A DNA stretch of 37,251 bases. Source: an uncultured Clostridia bacterium (GTDB lineage Bacteria; Bacillota; Clostridia; Oscillospirales; Ruminococcaceae). The translations under genes and the position numbers were made by a program. This document shows positions 16,755 through 25,493 of the stretch, in pieces (the stretch's first letter is position 1; each line of letters begins with the position of its first letter). The notes under the pieces were generated by a model. It was not told the origin of the DNA. It was given only the letters and a program-made list of their open reading frames with translations, and made no database searches. The stretch is from contig CAMNXF010000023.1 of the NCBI GenBank assembly GCA_946567425.1, positions 1 through 37,251 of the forward strand. Direction: 5' to 3'.

Positions 16755-17891
16755 ATGAAGGTTATTTTTGCGGCGGGTGGAACAGCGGGACATATAAATC
16801 CCGCCCTCGCCATAGCGGATAAGATAATGCAGGTGTTTCCAAATACGGAGATACTGTTTATCGGCACGCCCAACGGAATGGAGAGCCGTCTCGTCACAAA
16901 GGCGGGGTACGATTTCCGCGGCGTGGAGATGTCGGGATTTCAGCGCGGCTTTTCGCCGAGGGATATTCTGCGCAATGTCAAGGCGGCGTACTGCTATCTG
17001 ATCTCGGCAAAGAGCGCGGTGAGGAAGATAATCAAGGAGTTCAAGCCCGAGCTTGCCGTGGGAACGGGCGGATACGTTACCGCGACTGTGCTCGGACAAG
17101 CAGCCGCAATGGGCGTTAAGACAGTAACTCACGAGAGCAATTCCTACCCGGGAATGGCGACGAAAATGCTCTCGGAAAAGGCGGACAAGGTGCTGCTCGC
17201 CGTCGGGGATGCAAAGAAGCATTTAAAGAACACCGACAGGTGCGTGGTTACGGGAAATCCGCTGCGGACAAATATCCCGATAGAGGAGCAGTCGGCGGCG
17301 CGCGAGCGGCTGGGGCTGCCCGATGGGTTTACGGTTCTGTCGTTCGGCGGAAGTCTGGGCGCGAACAAGATAACGGAGGCGGTCGCTGAGCTTATCGCAT
17401 GGGAAAAGAAAACGGGCGGGATAAATCATATTCACTCGTTCGGCAGCAAGAACAAGGATACGTTCTACGCGGCGCTGGAGCAGAGCGGTGTTTCTGAGGA
17501 CAAGCAGCGCCACATTTTCCGTGACTATATTGACAATATGTACACGTGTATGTGCGCGGCAGATCTGATAATCTCGCGCGCGGGGGCGATGACGATAACA
17601 GAGCTTACGGAGATAGGCAGACCGTCCGTTCTCGTGCCGTATCCCGCAGCAGCGGAAAATCATCAGTACTACAACGCGATGACTTTGGTCAACGAGAATG
17701 CCGCGATACTTATCGAGGATAAGGATCTTACGAGGGCAAGGCTGGTCGACGAGGTGTCAAAGCTGTACAACGACAGGGTACGGCTGGAGCTTATGCGTGA
17801 GAACGCCGCCAAAATGCGGAAAACCAACGCCGCCGATCTGATACTGTCGGAGATCATCGACCTTGTTGGCAAGGAGCATTTCGAGAGGTAA
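16755..17891 (+). CDS. murG: UDP-GlcNAc:lipid I transferase MurG
   Basis: A 378-residue GT-B glycosyltransferase that adds GlcNAc to lipid I on the inner membrane face. Motifs: GGTAGHINPALAIA at the N-terminus, GTGGYVTATVL, HESNSYPGMATK (HEQN..PG in most homologues, here with Gln to Ser), VTGNPLR, SFGGSLGANKI and the donor site ISRAGAMTITELTEIGRPSVLVPYPAAAENHQ. I chose ATG 16755, with AGGGG 5 bases upstream; the frame runs back to 16539 inside ftsW but without a start signal. The 92-base spacer from ftsW carries degenerate GCGAGCG-type repeats. Confidence 0.96.
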   Translation: MKVIFAAGGTAGHINPALAIADKIMQVFPNTEILFIGTPNGMESRLVTKAGYDFRGVEMSGFQRGFSPRDILRNVKAAYCYLISAKSAVRKIIKEFKPELAVGTGGYVTATVLGQAAAMGVKTVTHESNSYPGMATKMLSEKADKVLLAVGDAKKHLKNTDRCVVTGNPLRTNIPIEEQSAARERLGLPDGFTVLSFGGSLGANKITEAVAELIAWEKKTGGINHIHSFGSKNKDTFYAALEQSGVSEDKQRHIFRDYIDNMYTCMCAADLIISRAGAMTITELTEIGRPSVLVPYPAAAENHQYYNAMTLVNENAAILIEDKDLTRARLVDEVSKLYNDRVRLELMRENAAKMRKTNAADLILSEIIDLVGKEHFER

Positions 17892-17895
17892 ATTA

Positions 17896-17946
17896 TTCAC
17901 ACAAAAAATCCTTTCAACATATTATGCTGTATAATTTGTTGAAAGG
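17896..17946 (+). promoter_or_regulatory. murA promoter and Shine-Dalgarno-containing hairpin
   Basis: TTCACA (17896-17901) and TATTAT (17920-17925) with an 18-base spacer give a plausible promoter. Overlapping it, the sequence 17910-17925 pairs with 17931-17946 in 15 of 16 positions around the loop GCTGT. The 3' arm ends in GAAAGG, the murA Shine-Dalgarno, with ATG at 17955. The element could act as a DNA operator, or as an RNA hairpin that hides the ribosome site in read-through transcripts. An mRNA starting at the proposed promoter would lack the 5' arm and so be open. Confidence 0.6.
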
Positions 17947-17954
17947 GTGATGTT

Positions 17955-19220
17955 ATGGATAATCGCCGAAAACTGATAGTGAACGGCGGGCGCAGGCTTG
18001 AAGGCGAGCTCAGGGTTCACGGAGCGAAGAACAGCGCCTTGCCGCTGCTGTCCGCGGCGGTTCTGGCTCATGGAGAAACGGTGCTGCACAACTGCCCCGA
18101 GCTCACCGACGTGGACGCGGCTTGTCGAATCCTTACGCATCTCGGCTGCCGCTGCAAGAGAAGCGGCGGCACGGTGACGGTGGACGCGACCAACGTTTCG
18201 GGATACGAAATTCCCGATACGCTTATGCGGGAAATGCGTTCGTCGATCGTGTTTCTGGGGGCGGTGCTTGGGAGAACGGGGCGGTGTCGGCTGTCGTTCC
18301 CGGGAGGGTGTGAGTTGGGCGCGAGACCTATCGATCTGCATCTGGCGGCGCTGCGGCAAATGGGCGCGGAGATCGTCGAGGAACACGGTTATCTCGACTG
18401 CACTGCGACGGGAGGACTTCACGGTTCGAGAATAACGCTTTCGTTTCCGTCCGTGGGCGCTACGGAGAATATCCTGCTTGCGGCAACGGTGGCGAGCGGA
18501 TACACCGAAATACATAACGCCGCTCGTGAGCCCGAGATCGTCGATCTAGCGGAGTGTCTAGGCAAATTCGGCGCGAAAATCGGCGGCGCGGGCGAGAGCG
18601 TTATCACCGTCGAGGGTACGCCAAGGGCCGCGCCGTGCGAGCACAGCGTTATCCCCGACAGGATAGTCGCGGGAACGTACCTCTGTGCCGCTGCAATAAC
18701 GCGCGGAGAGCTTATCCTCACCGATTGCGAGCCATCGCACATGAACGGGTTCATTCCGGTGCTGGAGGCAATGGGCGCGCGGATCTACACATACGGCGGC
18801 GGCAAGATGTATCTCAGCTGCAAAAAGCGCCTTACCGCACCGCCGACCATTCGGACAATGCCGTACCCCGGCTTCCCGACGGACATTCAAGCGCCGTTTA
18901 CCGCGCTTTGCTCGACGGTTGAGGGAACTTCGGTGTTCGTGGAGACGATCTTTGAAAACCGGTTCAGGCACGTTCCCGAGCTGGTAAGGTTGGGTGCGTC
19001 GATAAAGACCGAGGGCAGAGTGTGCGTCGTTCAGGGAGTTAAGCGGCTGTCCGGCGCTAAGGTGTGCGCGGCAGAGCTGCGCGGCGGTGCGGCGCTCGTT
19101 ACGGCGGCGCTTGCCGCCGAGGGTACGAGCGAGATCACGGGATTGTGCTATATAGACCGCGGCTACGAGTCGCTGGAGGGTGCTCTGCGGTCGGTTGGAG
19201 CGGATATTAAAAGAGTTTAA
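17955..19220 (+). CDS. murA: UDP-GlcNAc 1-carboxyvinyltransferase MurA
   Basis: A 421-residue enolpyruvyl transferase, the first committed step of peptidoglycan synthesis (PEP plus UDP-GlcNAc). Landmarks: HGAKNSALPLLSAA with the catalytic Lys-Asn near residue 23, and SFPGGCELGARPIDLHLAAL with Cys119 corresponding to the PEP-binding, fosfomycin-targeted cysteine. The later repeats of the inside-out barrel are complete (PGFPTDIQAPFTALC, ETIFENRFRHVPEL). The cysteine is retained, so the enzyme is predicted fosfomycin-sensitive. Bacillota often have two MurA copies; only one is seen here. Confidence 0.95.
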   Translation: MDNRRKLIVNGGRRLEGELRVHGAKNSALPLLSAAVLAHGETVLHNCPELTDVDAACRILTHLGCRCKRSGGTVTVDATNVSGYEIPDTLMREMRSSIVFLGAVLGRTGRCRLSFPGGCELGARPIDLHLAALRQMGAEIVEEHGYLDCTATGGLHGSRITLSFPSVGATENILLAATVASGYTEIHNAAREPEIVDLAECLGKFGAKIGGAGESVITVEGTPRAAPCEHSVIPDRIVAGTYLCAAAITRGELILTDCEPSHMNGFIPVLEAMGARIYTYGGGKMYLSCKKRLTAPPTIRTMPYPGFPTDIQAPFTALCSTVEGTSVFVETIFENRFRHVPELVRLGASIKTEGRVCVVQGVKRLSGAKVCAAELRGGAALVTAALAAEGTSEITGLCYIDRGYESLEGALRSVGADIKRV

Positions 19221-19282
19221 GGGTACTGCGGAGGGCGCAGTCGTTCTCCGAAAAAAAGAAGTTGAAAGGCGGGTGACGGATA

Positions 19283-20425
19283 ATGGCAGATAATCGCGGA
19301 AGAAATACGGACAAAGTTCCAAAGGCTATGCTTAAGCCGACAAAACAAAAGCTGCAGAGCCGCCGTCCGAATAAGCCGCCTAAAATGCAGCAGAGTGTTC
19401 CGGAACAGCAGCAAAGACCGATCAACCGTCAAACGCAGAAGGCGGTCGCAAAGGCGATGCGATCCAAGGCCGCGCCGAAGAAAAAGCGCAGATACCGCGG
19501 CGGAAATTATATTCTGTACTACATTCTGGCGGGGATAGTCGTTACCGTCGTTATGATAATTCTGTCAAATACGGTGCTGTTCAAGTGCGGCGAGATAGAG
19601 GTAGTGGGGAACACCCGCTATTCGGCACAGGAGATCGCCGCAAGATCGGGGCTGAATATCGGCGATAATCTGCTTCACGCGGACACAAAAACGGCGGCGG
19701 AGAAGATAGTCAACTCGCTTGCTTATGTTGATAAGGCGGAGGTAAAAAAGTCGTTTCCGACCAAATTCACCGTTACCGTGACCGAGGCGGAAAAATGGTT
19801 CGCGATAACCCAGAACGGCATAACAGCAGCGATATCGCGTATGGGCAAGATACTCGAGCAGGGCAGCACGGACGGGTTGACCGTAGTTAAGGGCTTTGAA
19901 GCAGAGAGCATAGAGACGGGAAAGTGGCTCAAATCAAAGACCGACGGCAAGGACGAGATACCGCAGATGATCTTTGAGGCTGCCGAAAAGGCGGGCTTAA
20001 AAAAGATTGACGAGATAGATATGACGGATAAGTTTGAGGTAAAGGTCTCCGTGGACGGCGGCAGGATAATTCTGGAGCTGGGTCCCGCAACGGAGATCGA
20101 TAGCAAGCTCCACGTTGCCGCAGCATTCATCAAGACCGAGTTGGGCGCGGAGGAGAGCGTTACTGTGCTGCTGTCTAATCCCGAGAAGTTCGCCGTGCGC
20201 AATAAGCCGAAACCGCCGAGTTTGAGTTCGTCATCATCGAGCAGCTCAAAGCCGCCCGAAAATTCCGAGCAGGAGACCTCCGAAACGGGCGAGACCGGAG
20301 AGCCGACCTACGAAGAACCAACCTACGAGGAGCCGACTTACGAAGAACCTACCAATGAAGACCCCGACCCGACTACAGAGGAGACCTACGGTACGGGCGA
20401 GGAAACGAACGAAACTCCGCAATAA
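19283..20425 (+). CDS. Cell division protein DivIB/FtsQ
   Basis: A 380-residue bitopic division protein. A basic cytoplasmic N-terminus (about 70 residues, rich in Lys/Gln/Pro) leads to one membrane helix near residues 75-95 (ILYYILAGIVVTVVMIIL). Then comes the POTRA domain (FKCGEIEVVGNTRYSAQEIAARSGLNIGDNLL) and the FtsQ/DivIB beta domain. After residue ~315 the protein turns into a Ser-rich linker (SLSSSSSSSS) and a Thr/Glu/Pro tail with three PTYEE repeats. The tail is outside the cell by topology. It partners FtsL and DivIC at the septum. It is the last gene before a strong terminator. Confidence 0.9.
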   Translation: MADNRGRNTDKVPKAMLKPTKQKLQSRRPNKPPKMQQSVPEQQQRPINRQTQKAVAKAMRSKAAPKKKRRYRGGNYILYYILAGIVVTVVMIILSNTVLFKCGEIEVVGNTRYSAQEIAARSGLNIGDNLLHADTKTAAEKIVNSLAYVDKAEVKKSFPTKFTVTVTEAEKWFAITQNGITAAISRMGKILEQGSTDGLTVVKGFEAESIETGKWLKSKTDGKDEIPQMIFEAAEKAGLKKIDEIDMTDKFEVKVSVDGGRIILELGPATEIDSKLHVAAAFIKTELGAEESVTVLLSNPEKFAVRNKPKPPSLSSSSSSSSKPPENSEQETSETGETGEPTYEEPTYEEPTYEEPTNEDPDPTTEETYGTGEETNETPQ

Positions 20426-20464
20426 ACCGCATTTTATGTTATTTTGTGCAATTCCTCTAATAAT

Positions 20465-20515
20465 AAATTGCAATCGTTGTGAAAATTATTTCAAAAAACG
20501 GTTGCAATTTTTTTT
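20465..20515 (+). terminator. Terminator after divIB
   Basis: Fourteen-base arms (20465-20478 and 20497-20510, one mismatch) with a second hairpin (TGAAA/TTTCA) in the loop, and a run of eight or more T. Its 3' arm also contains the -35 box of the ftsZ promoter. Confidence 0.88.
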
Positions 20516-20530
20516 ATAATCTGTTATAAT
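20502..20530 (+). promoter_or_regulatory. Promoter of ftsZ
   Basis: TTGCAA at 20502-20507 and TATAAT at 20525-20530, 17-base spacer. The -35 lies within the terminator stem, so ftsZ is transcribed on its own rather than as the end of the dcw operon. Confidence 0.82.
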
Positions 20531-20581
20531 ATAAACAGTATTCTATGATAATGACGTTAAAAGCAGGAGGAGTTGTAAGTT

Positions 20582-21739
20582 ATGGCTTTTACGATTGACG
20601 ATAACAACGACGGATTTGAAGTAGCCGACGATTTTCAGATGACGACCAAAATTATGGTCTTCGGCGTCGGAGGCGCGGGCGGAAACGCCGTTTCGCACAT
20701 GGTTGAAAGCGGCATTCAAGATGTTGAATACGTTATCGCCAATACCGATGTTGCCGCGTTGCGCGGTAAGGACGGCAGCAAAATGAAGCGCATTCAGATT
20801 GGCAGAAAGACCACTAAAGGCCAGGGTGCGGGCAACGATCCGTCCAAGGGCAGAGACTCAGCTGAGGAGAACCGCGACGACATCGAAAAAGCAATGGAGG
20901 GCGTTTCAATGCTGTTTATCGCTGCGGGTATGGGTGGCGGAACAGGCACGGGAGCAGCTCCCGTTGTCGCGAGCGTTGCTAAGGATAAGGACGTTCTGAC
21001 GGTAGGCGTCGTTACCAAGCCTTTCGGTTGGGAGGGCACGAGCAAAATGAATCAGGCGCTCGGCGGCATTTCTGAGATGAAGAAGTATGTCGACGCGCTT
21101 ATCGTTATACCGAACGATCGTTTGAAAGAGCTAAAGGGCGCTAAAATAACGCTGAAAAACGCGTTTTCCGAGGTCGACAATATACTTTGCAAGGCCGTTA
21201 TGGGAATTATCAAGCTGCTTCAGGGCGACGGTCACATCAACGTTGACTTCGCCGATGTAAAAATGGCACTCAACAATTCCGGTATTGCGCATATGGCTAT
21301 TGGTCACGGCAAGGGCGATTACAAGATCGACGAGGCGCTCGACGAGGTTCTCAACAGCCCGCTGCTCGAGACTTCCATAAACGGCGCAAGACGCGGACTG
21401 CTGAATATCAGCGTTCCGAGCACGCTGTCGTTCGAGGAGTTCGACAATCTCACGCAGGAGATCGCCGAGAAGTTCAACGGCGACGCGAGATACAAGTTCG
21501 GCGTTGTGTTTGACGACACGCTCGCCGAGGACGAGATCTCGCTTATCGTTGTCGCGACAGATTTTGCGGAAGCGGACGATACGCCATCTATCCCCGAGTC
21601 TCCCGCGAGAGTTGAGCCGGAGCCTATCGCTTCCGTTACGGTAACGCCCACGTCGGACGGACTTGGCGGAAACGTAGGTTTTTCCGAGGCGCAGGACATT
21701 GATACGCTGCTCAGAAAATTCAATCAGGGCAGAGATTGA
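20582..21739 (+). CDS. ftsZ: Cell division GTPase FtsZ (divergent sequence)
   Basis: A 385-residue tubulin-like GTPase forming the Z ring. The GTP loop GGGTGTG is intact at 118-124 in FIAAGMGGGTGTGAAPVVA; GVGGAGGNAV and NTDVAAL are in place; and the T7 catalytic loop keeps NVDFADV. Several normally invariant stretches differ: KPFGWEGTSK replaces the usual KPFxFEGxxR, and LLQGDGHINVDFADV and NNSGIAHMAIGHGKG replace the usual GLINVDFADV and GxALMGIGxA-type segments. The C-terminal tail ends DIDTLLRKFNQGRD, a plausible but atypical FtsA/SepF-binding peptide. GGAGGAG precedes the ATG. No ftsA is adjacent. Confidence 0.95.
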   Translation: MAFTIDDNNDGFEVADDFQMTTKIMVFGVGGAGGNAVSHMVESGIQDVEYVIANTDVAALRGKDGSKMKRIQIGRKTTKGQGAGNDPSKGRDSAEENRDDIEKAMEGVSMLFIAAGMGGGTGTGAAPVVASVAKDKDVLTVGVVTKPFGWEGTSKMNQALGGISEMKKYVDALIVIPNDRLKELKGAKITLKNAFSEVDNILCKAVMGIIKLLQGDGHINVDFADVKMALNNSGIAHMAIGHGKGDYKIDEALDEVLNSPLLETSINGARRGLLNISVPSTLSFEEFDNLTQEIAEKFNGDARYKFGVVFDDTLAEDEISLIVVATDFAEADDTPSIPESPARVEPEPIASVTVTPTSDGLGGNVGFSEAQDIDTLLRKFNQGRD

Positions 21740-21763
21740 CCCGATAACTTGAATTATCCGAAG

Positions 21764-21791
21764 ATCCGGGGCTGACGCTCCGGATTTTTTT
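21764..21791 (+). terminator. Terminator of ftsZ
   Basis: Nine-base-pair stem (ATCCGGGGC with GCTCCGGAT, one G-U) around TGAC, followed by at least six T. Confidence 0.9.
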
Positions 21792-21842
21792 GCGGGATAA
21801 ATGCTGATTTTGCGAAAAAAAAGATATTTCTCGGAAAAGCAC

Positions 21843-21871
21843 TTGCATTTTTCGCGGATTTGTTATACAAT
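21843..21871 (+). promoter_or_regulatory. Promoter of the membrane protein/zinc-finger gene pair
   Basis: TTGCAT at 21843-21848 and TACAAT at 21866-21871, spacer 17. It lies about 80 bases upstream of the ATG at 21952. Confidence 0.72.
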
Positions 21872-21951
21872 ATAAGATGTAGTATTATTTTTATTTACGC
21901 CAATGCAATATTGCGGCATAACATTATACTTATTAAAAAAGGGGTAAAGAA

Positions 21952-22857
21952 ATGGACAAGCTGGTTGCTTTTTTTAAGAATGTGTGGTTCAGGCGTGCTG
22001 TGGCGCTGTTGTGTTGGGGATATACCGCGCTTATGCTGTGGGTGGCATGGCTGTGTTTCGGTTTTTTCTTTGAGTTTGAAAATCCCACGCCGCTTTTCGT
22101 GCTGTACCTGTTTGTGAACATATCCGCGCTTGGTCTCATAATCCTTACGCGCAAACAGATGATAACCAAGATAAACGCGTATATTCTGCCGCCTATTGTG
22201 TTTCTGATCGTGATATTCGGCTTCGGCAACTGGTATATGATTGCTCCTCCGCTGGTGGTTATGATCGTTATGTTCTTTGTCAACAATTCAAATGAAACTC
22301 TGAAAACCGTACTGGGAACTATGTATCTGCTTATGTATGTAATAGGTGTTGTAGGTTATATCGGTATCAAGATGTTTATGGGAGACATCTCGTTTACGGG
22401 CGTTGACCTTACGCGCCGCGACCCCGATTACGAAAAGCTTTCGGAGTCGGGGGAGTACCGCATCGTGCGCTATATCAACGATACAAACGAACGCAAAACC
22501 ATGTCGTATTATGTTGAATATACGGGCGACGACACAGAGATACCGCTCGGTATGTGCAAAAAGGTTTTCGGCTGCAAGCACGTTCATACGGCGACCTATC
22601 AGAGCAAAAGCGAGGATCTTGTCGAATGGAGTACACAGCGCGTCGATGGCGAAAATCAGGACGTTATTCTGGTTGAGGGAAGTCTGCGCGAAAATCCGTA
22701 TCTGATAAAAGCCGCCGAGGAGGACGACAGCTCTGATAGCTCGGAGGGCAGCTCTAGTAAAGCGTCAAGTCCGCTCATAAGACCGAACAGTTCAGCGCAG
22801 AGCGGCGAAACTTCCGGAACGGGCGTGGGCGGCAACACCGCCGAGCCGGAAGAATAA
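21952..22857 (+). CDS. Hypothetical four-helix membrane protein with Ser-rich tail
   Basis: A 301-residue protein. Four or five hydrophobic segments occupy residues 12-145 (for example AVALLCWGYTALMLWVAWLCFGFFF, FVLYLFVNISALGLIIL, YILPPIVFLIVIFGFG and MYLLMYVIGVVGYIGI). A soluble beta-rich domain follows (residues 150-250: YRIVRYINDTNERKTMSYYVEYTGDD), and the tail is Ser/Gly/Glu low-complexity. No known family is recognised. It shares a transcript with the next gene (22-base gap) and sits directly downstream of ftsZ, so a role at the cell envelope is plausible but unproven. Confidence 0.7.
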   Translation: MDKLVAFFKNVWFRRAVALLCWGYTALMLWVAWLCFGFFFEFENPTPLFVLYLFVNISALGLIILTRKQMITKINAYILPPIVFLIVIFGFGNWYMIAPPLVVMIVMFFVNNSNETLKTVLGTMYLLMYVIGVVGYIGIKMFMGDISFTGVDLTRRDPDYEKLSESGEYRIVRYINDTNERKTMSYYVEYTGDDTEIPLGMCKKVFGCKHVHTATYQSKSEDLVEWSTQRVDGENQDVILVEGSLRENPYLIKAAEEDDSSDSSEGSSSKASSPLIRPNSSAQSGETSGTGVGGNTAEPEE

Positions 22858-22879
22858 TGCATTGTAAAGGAGAATTGCC

Positions 22880-25345
22880 TTGGAAAGAACGCTGAAGCTC
22901 GTCGGAAAGACCTCGAATGAGATATTTCTGCTTCGTTATCCCGCCTCTCTGTTGGATTTCTGCGACTTCGATCTGTCGGCTTTCGCTAAGGATTCAATAG
23001 ATATGTGCAACGAGGCGCTTAAAACGGGAGCATACGACGCGGACCGCGCCGCCGAACTGCGCAAGGATATTCAGGGAGCGCACTGCTACATCAGACATCA
23101 CATACGGACGATATACGAGAAGGTCGTTATGGACTGCTGGATCGATTACGTATGCAGGCGCGACAATATCGGTGAAAGCGCGCTGTGGAACCGTTTTGTG
23201 CGGTGCAAAACGCAGTTTGAGAAGCTGGTGTTCGCGCGGCTGTGCGATTTTCGTTATAACCGTGATATCAACCAGTGGCTGAACATCGTCCGCATACAGG
23301 ACTACGCGCGGACTAAGGTGAACTTTGTGTTTATCGAGACCGCAAGATCGGCGGAGGAAATAGTCGCGAGACGCAACTATTTTGACCTCGCGTTCAGCGT
23401 TACGGCGCGCGAGCTGGGCTGCCGCATTGAGGATCTGGGTGTTACAAAGGTTTTTCCCGTGGGAAGAATACCCACCGCGCCGTTTATGTTCCCGAATATT
23501 TCTAAGGATATCGTGCGGCACGTTCTCGCGGATTTTGATTACAGTGATGATTACTCCGATGTTGAAAATTACGAGGAAATATCCGACCAGATTGCCATGG
23601 ACGCTTTTGCGCGAATGAAAGAGGGTCTGCCGCAGGAGCTTTCGAGTTATAGCGTGGTCGCGGGAAAAATGGAGAATTACAGCGATAAACTATATATGCC
23701 GTGTAGTCTTAAGGCGGTCATTGATCTGGAGATAGACGCTATGCTCGAAAACGGTGCGTGGCTTGCGAAGTGTAAGCGCTGCGGTCACTATTTCATGAAG
23801 GACAATGAGCACCCCGAGGACTACTGCTCGCGCTTCGTTCCAAACGGAAAGACCTGTCTTGAGATATGGGAGGAGGAACACCCCAAGCCCAAAATGACCG
23901 CTGCTCTTGAGGAGCGATGCAAGGAGGTCACGGACGAGATCTATTCACGCGTGGATAAAATCATGAGCGTCAAGGAATACGATTACTGGCACAACTACCT
24001 TGAGGCGATGAAGATAAAGGTCGACAACGGTGAGATCGCTCCCGAGGAGCTGGAGGATTTCCTCAACTACTCCCTTGAGGTGGATATCACCAGAAGTCAC
24101 CCTATCGTCGAGGTACCCAAAAAGGAGCCCGAAGAGCCGAAAAAGGGCGTTGTAAGACCGTTCGTTCCCGAGCGGATAAGCCGCAGCGAAATCAAGCAGA
24201 CCGCCGTTTCCGAGGAAGAAACAGAGGAGCAGCTTGCTCTGCGCGAGGGTTTTTTCACATCGCCGACCAAGGAGCGCCGCAAGAACGAGCGTCCGCAAAT
24301 ATCGCATATAATCCGCGGAGGAGAGAGCCTCGGCGAGAATTACACCAAAAATCCCGATCCCGCGGGATTTCAGCCGTTCGGTTCGCCTGCGCGGACACAG
24401 CAGCCGCCAACGGAGCAGCCCGCGCCGCCCGTTGTTGAGCAGAAAAAGCGCAGTCCGTTTGAGGACTTGAAGCGTCTGGAGGAGAAGCTCGAAGAGGAGC
24501 GTTCGCGCGTTGAGCGGACAGCTCGCGCGGAAATTTCCGAGCGACCCGACCGCCGCGCCGCGCGTCCGTTTGAGAGCGCCGACAAGGACGAAAACGCGTT
24601 TCGCCCGTTCGGAGAGCCCGCCGCTCCGAGAAGATCGCGCCCCGAGCCGCGCCGTCCGCAGAGCCGCGAGATGGACTATACTGACGAGTTTGAATATGAA
24701 GAGCCGCAGCGCCGCGCGTCCGCCGAACCTGTAACCCAGCCGGAGCAGGTCGCTCCGCCGCCTCCGCCTAAGCCTAAGGTTATCCGAAAAAACGCGGCTG
24801 CGATCAGCGCCTACGGGAAAATGGCGGGCGCTAGGGTCACCTCCGCACCGCCCGAATTGGCGGTGGTTTCCGAACCTGATTCCGTTCCGAATACTATGGA
24901 CTTATCGAATATTTCCGAGGTTCACGAGCGGACGATCCCCGAACGTACAACGCCGGAGCGTACAACACCTGACCGCGAAATCCCCGAAACAGATCCGTTT
25001 AAGGACATTGAGAGCATTTTCGATGTGCTAGAACGGTCGGAAAGCGACATGGGTGCTCGCCCGAAACGCGGCAGAACGCGCCGTGAAACCGATGAACTCC
25101 CCGAGCCGACGCCCGATTGGAAGAGCGAAGAAGATCCGTTGCCGAAAACCGTCACAAAGGAGAATGCTCCGAGCGGTATATGGACGGAGGACAGGGGGCT
25201 TTTTGAGAACCCTACGGAACCGGAGCAGTCCGAGCTGGATATGCTCAAGGAGAAGAAGCACGGCAAATCCAACAAGACCAGACGGCTTTATGATGTTATT
25301 ATGCGTGAACCTGATGATAATCCGAATTTTAGAAGAAAAAATTAA
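22880..25345 (+). CDS. Large zinc-finger protein (DUF6076-like) with long disordered tail
   Basis: An 821-residue soluble protein starting at TTG (AAAGGAGA at 22866-22872, 7-base spacing). Residues 1-400 look folded, mainly helical, with a four-cysteine zinc-finger-like motif: Cys298 and Cys301 (CKRCGHYF), Cys316 (YCSR) and Cys326 (KTCLE). This pattern resembles DUF6076 proteins, but I cannot confirm the family. Residues 400-820 are almost entirely Pro, Glu, Arg, Ser and Thr with repeated short phrases (RPFGEPA/QPFGSPA, and RTIPERTTPERTTPDREIPE), that is, intrinsically disordered. The tail is codon-normal, so it is not an artefact. Confidence 0.72.
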   Translation: MERTLKLVGKTSNEIFLLRYPASLLDFCDFDLSAFAKDSIDMCNEALKTGAYDADRAAELRKDIQGAHCYIRHHIRTIYEKVVMDCWIDYVCRRDNIGESALWNRFVRCKTQFEKLVFARLCDFRYNRDINQWLNIVRIQDYARTKVNFVFIETARSAEEIVARRNYFDLAFSVTARELGCRIEDLGVTKVFPVGRIPTAPFMFPNISKDIVRHVLADFDYSDDYSDVENYEEISDQIAMDAFARMKEGLPQELSSYSVVAGKMENYSDKLYMPCSLKAVIDLEIDAMLENGAWLAKCKRCGHYFMKDNEHPEDYCSRFVPNGKTCLEIWEEEHPKPKMTAALEERCKEVTDEIYSRVDKIMSVKEYDYWHNYLEAMKIKVDNGEIAPEELEDFLNYSLEVDITRSHPIVEVPKKEPEEPKKGVVRPFVPERISRSEIKQTAVSEEETEEQLALREGFFTSPTKERRKNERPQISHIIRGGESLGENYTKNPDPAGFQPFGSPARTQQPPTEQPAPPVVEQKKRSPFEDLKRLEEKLEEERSRVERTARAEISERPDRRAARPFESADKDENAFRPFGEPAAPRRSRPEPRRPQSREMDYTDEFEYEEPQRRASAEPVTQPEQVAPPPPPKPKVIRKNAAAISAYGKMAGARVTSAPPELAVVSEPDSVPNTMDLSNISEVHERTIPERTTPERTTPDREIPETDPFKDIESIFDVLERSESDMGARPKRGRTRRETDELPEPTPDWKSEEDPLPKTVTKENAPSGIWTEDRGLFENPTEPEQSELDMLKEKKHGKSNKTRRLYDVIMREPDDNPNFRRKN

Positions 25346-25361
25346 CTAATTTAGGCAATTT

Positions 25362-25392
25362 AACGCGTGATTTAAGTAAATCGCGCGTTTTA
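25362..25392 (+). terminator. Terminator after the zinc-finger gene
   Basis: Twelve-base arms (25362-25373 and 25378-25389, one G-T pair) around AAGT, followed by TTTATTG. Confidence 0.82.
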
Positions 25393-25452
25393 TTGTTGCT
25401 ATTGCACAAAGTTTCTTAAAAACGTTAAATTAAAGTTTGGTTAATTATACGG

Positions 25453-25481
25453 TTGCAATATTAAGTTAAATGATGTATAAT
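25453..25481 (+). promoter_or_regulatory. Promoter of surface protein gene 1
   Basis: TTGCAA (25453-25458), 17-base spacer, TATAAT (25476-25481). The bases TATACGG just upstream of the -35 are a weaker copy of the TGTACA box found at the next two promoters. Confidence 0.85.
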
Positions 25482-25493
25482 ATAAATTACAAA

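Noticed and set aside
20300..20400. Short tandem repeats at the divIB end as a CRISPR-like array
   Set aside because: They are codon-level PTYEE repeats inside the divIB frame, without spacers of constant length.
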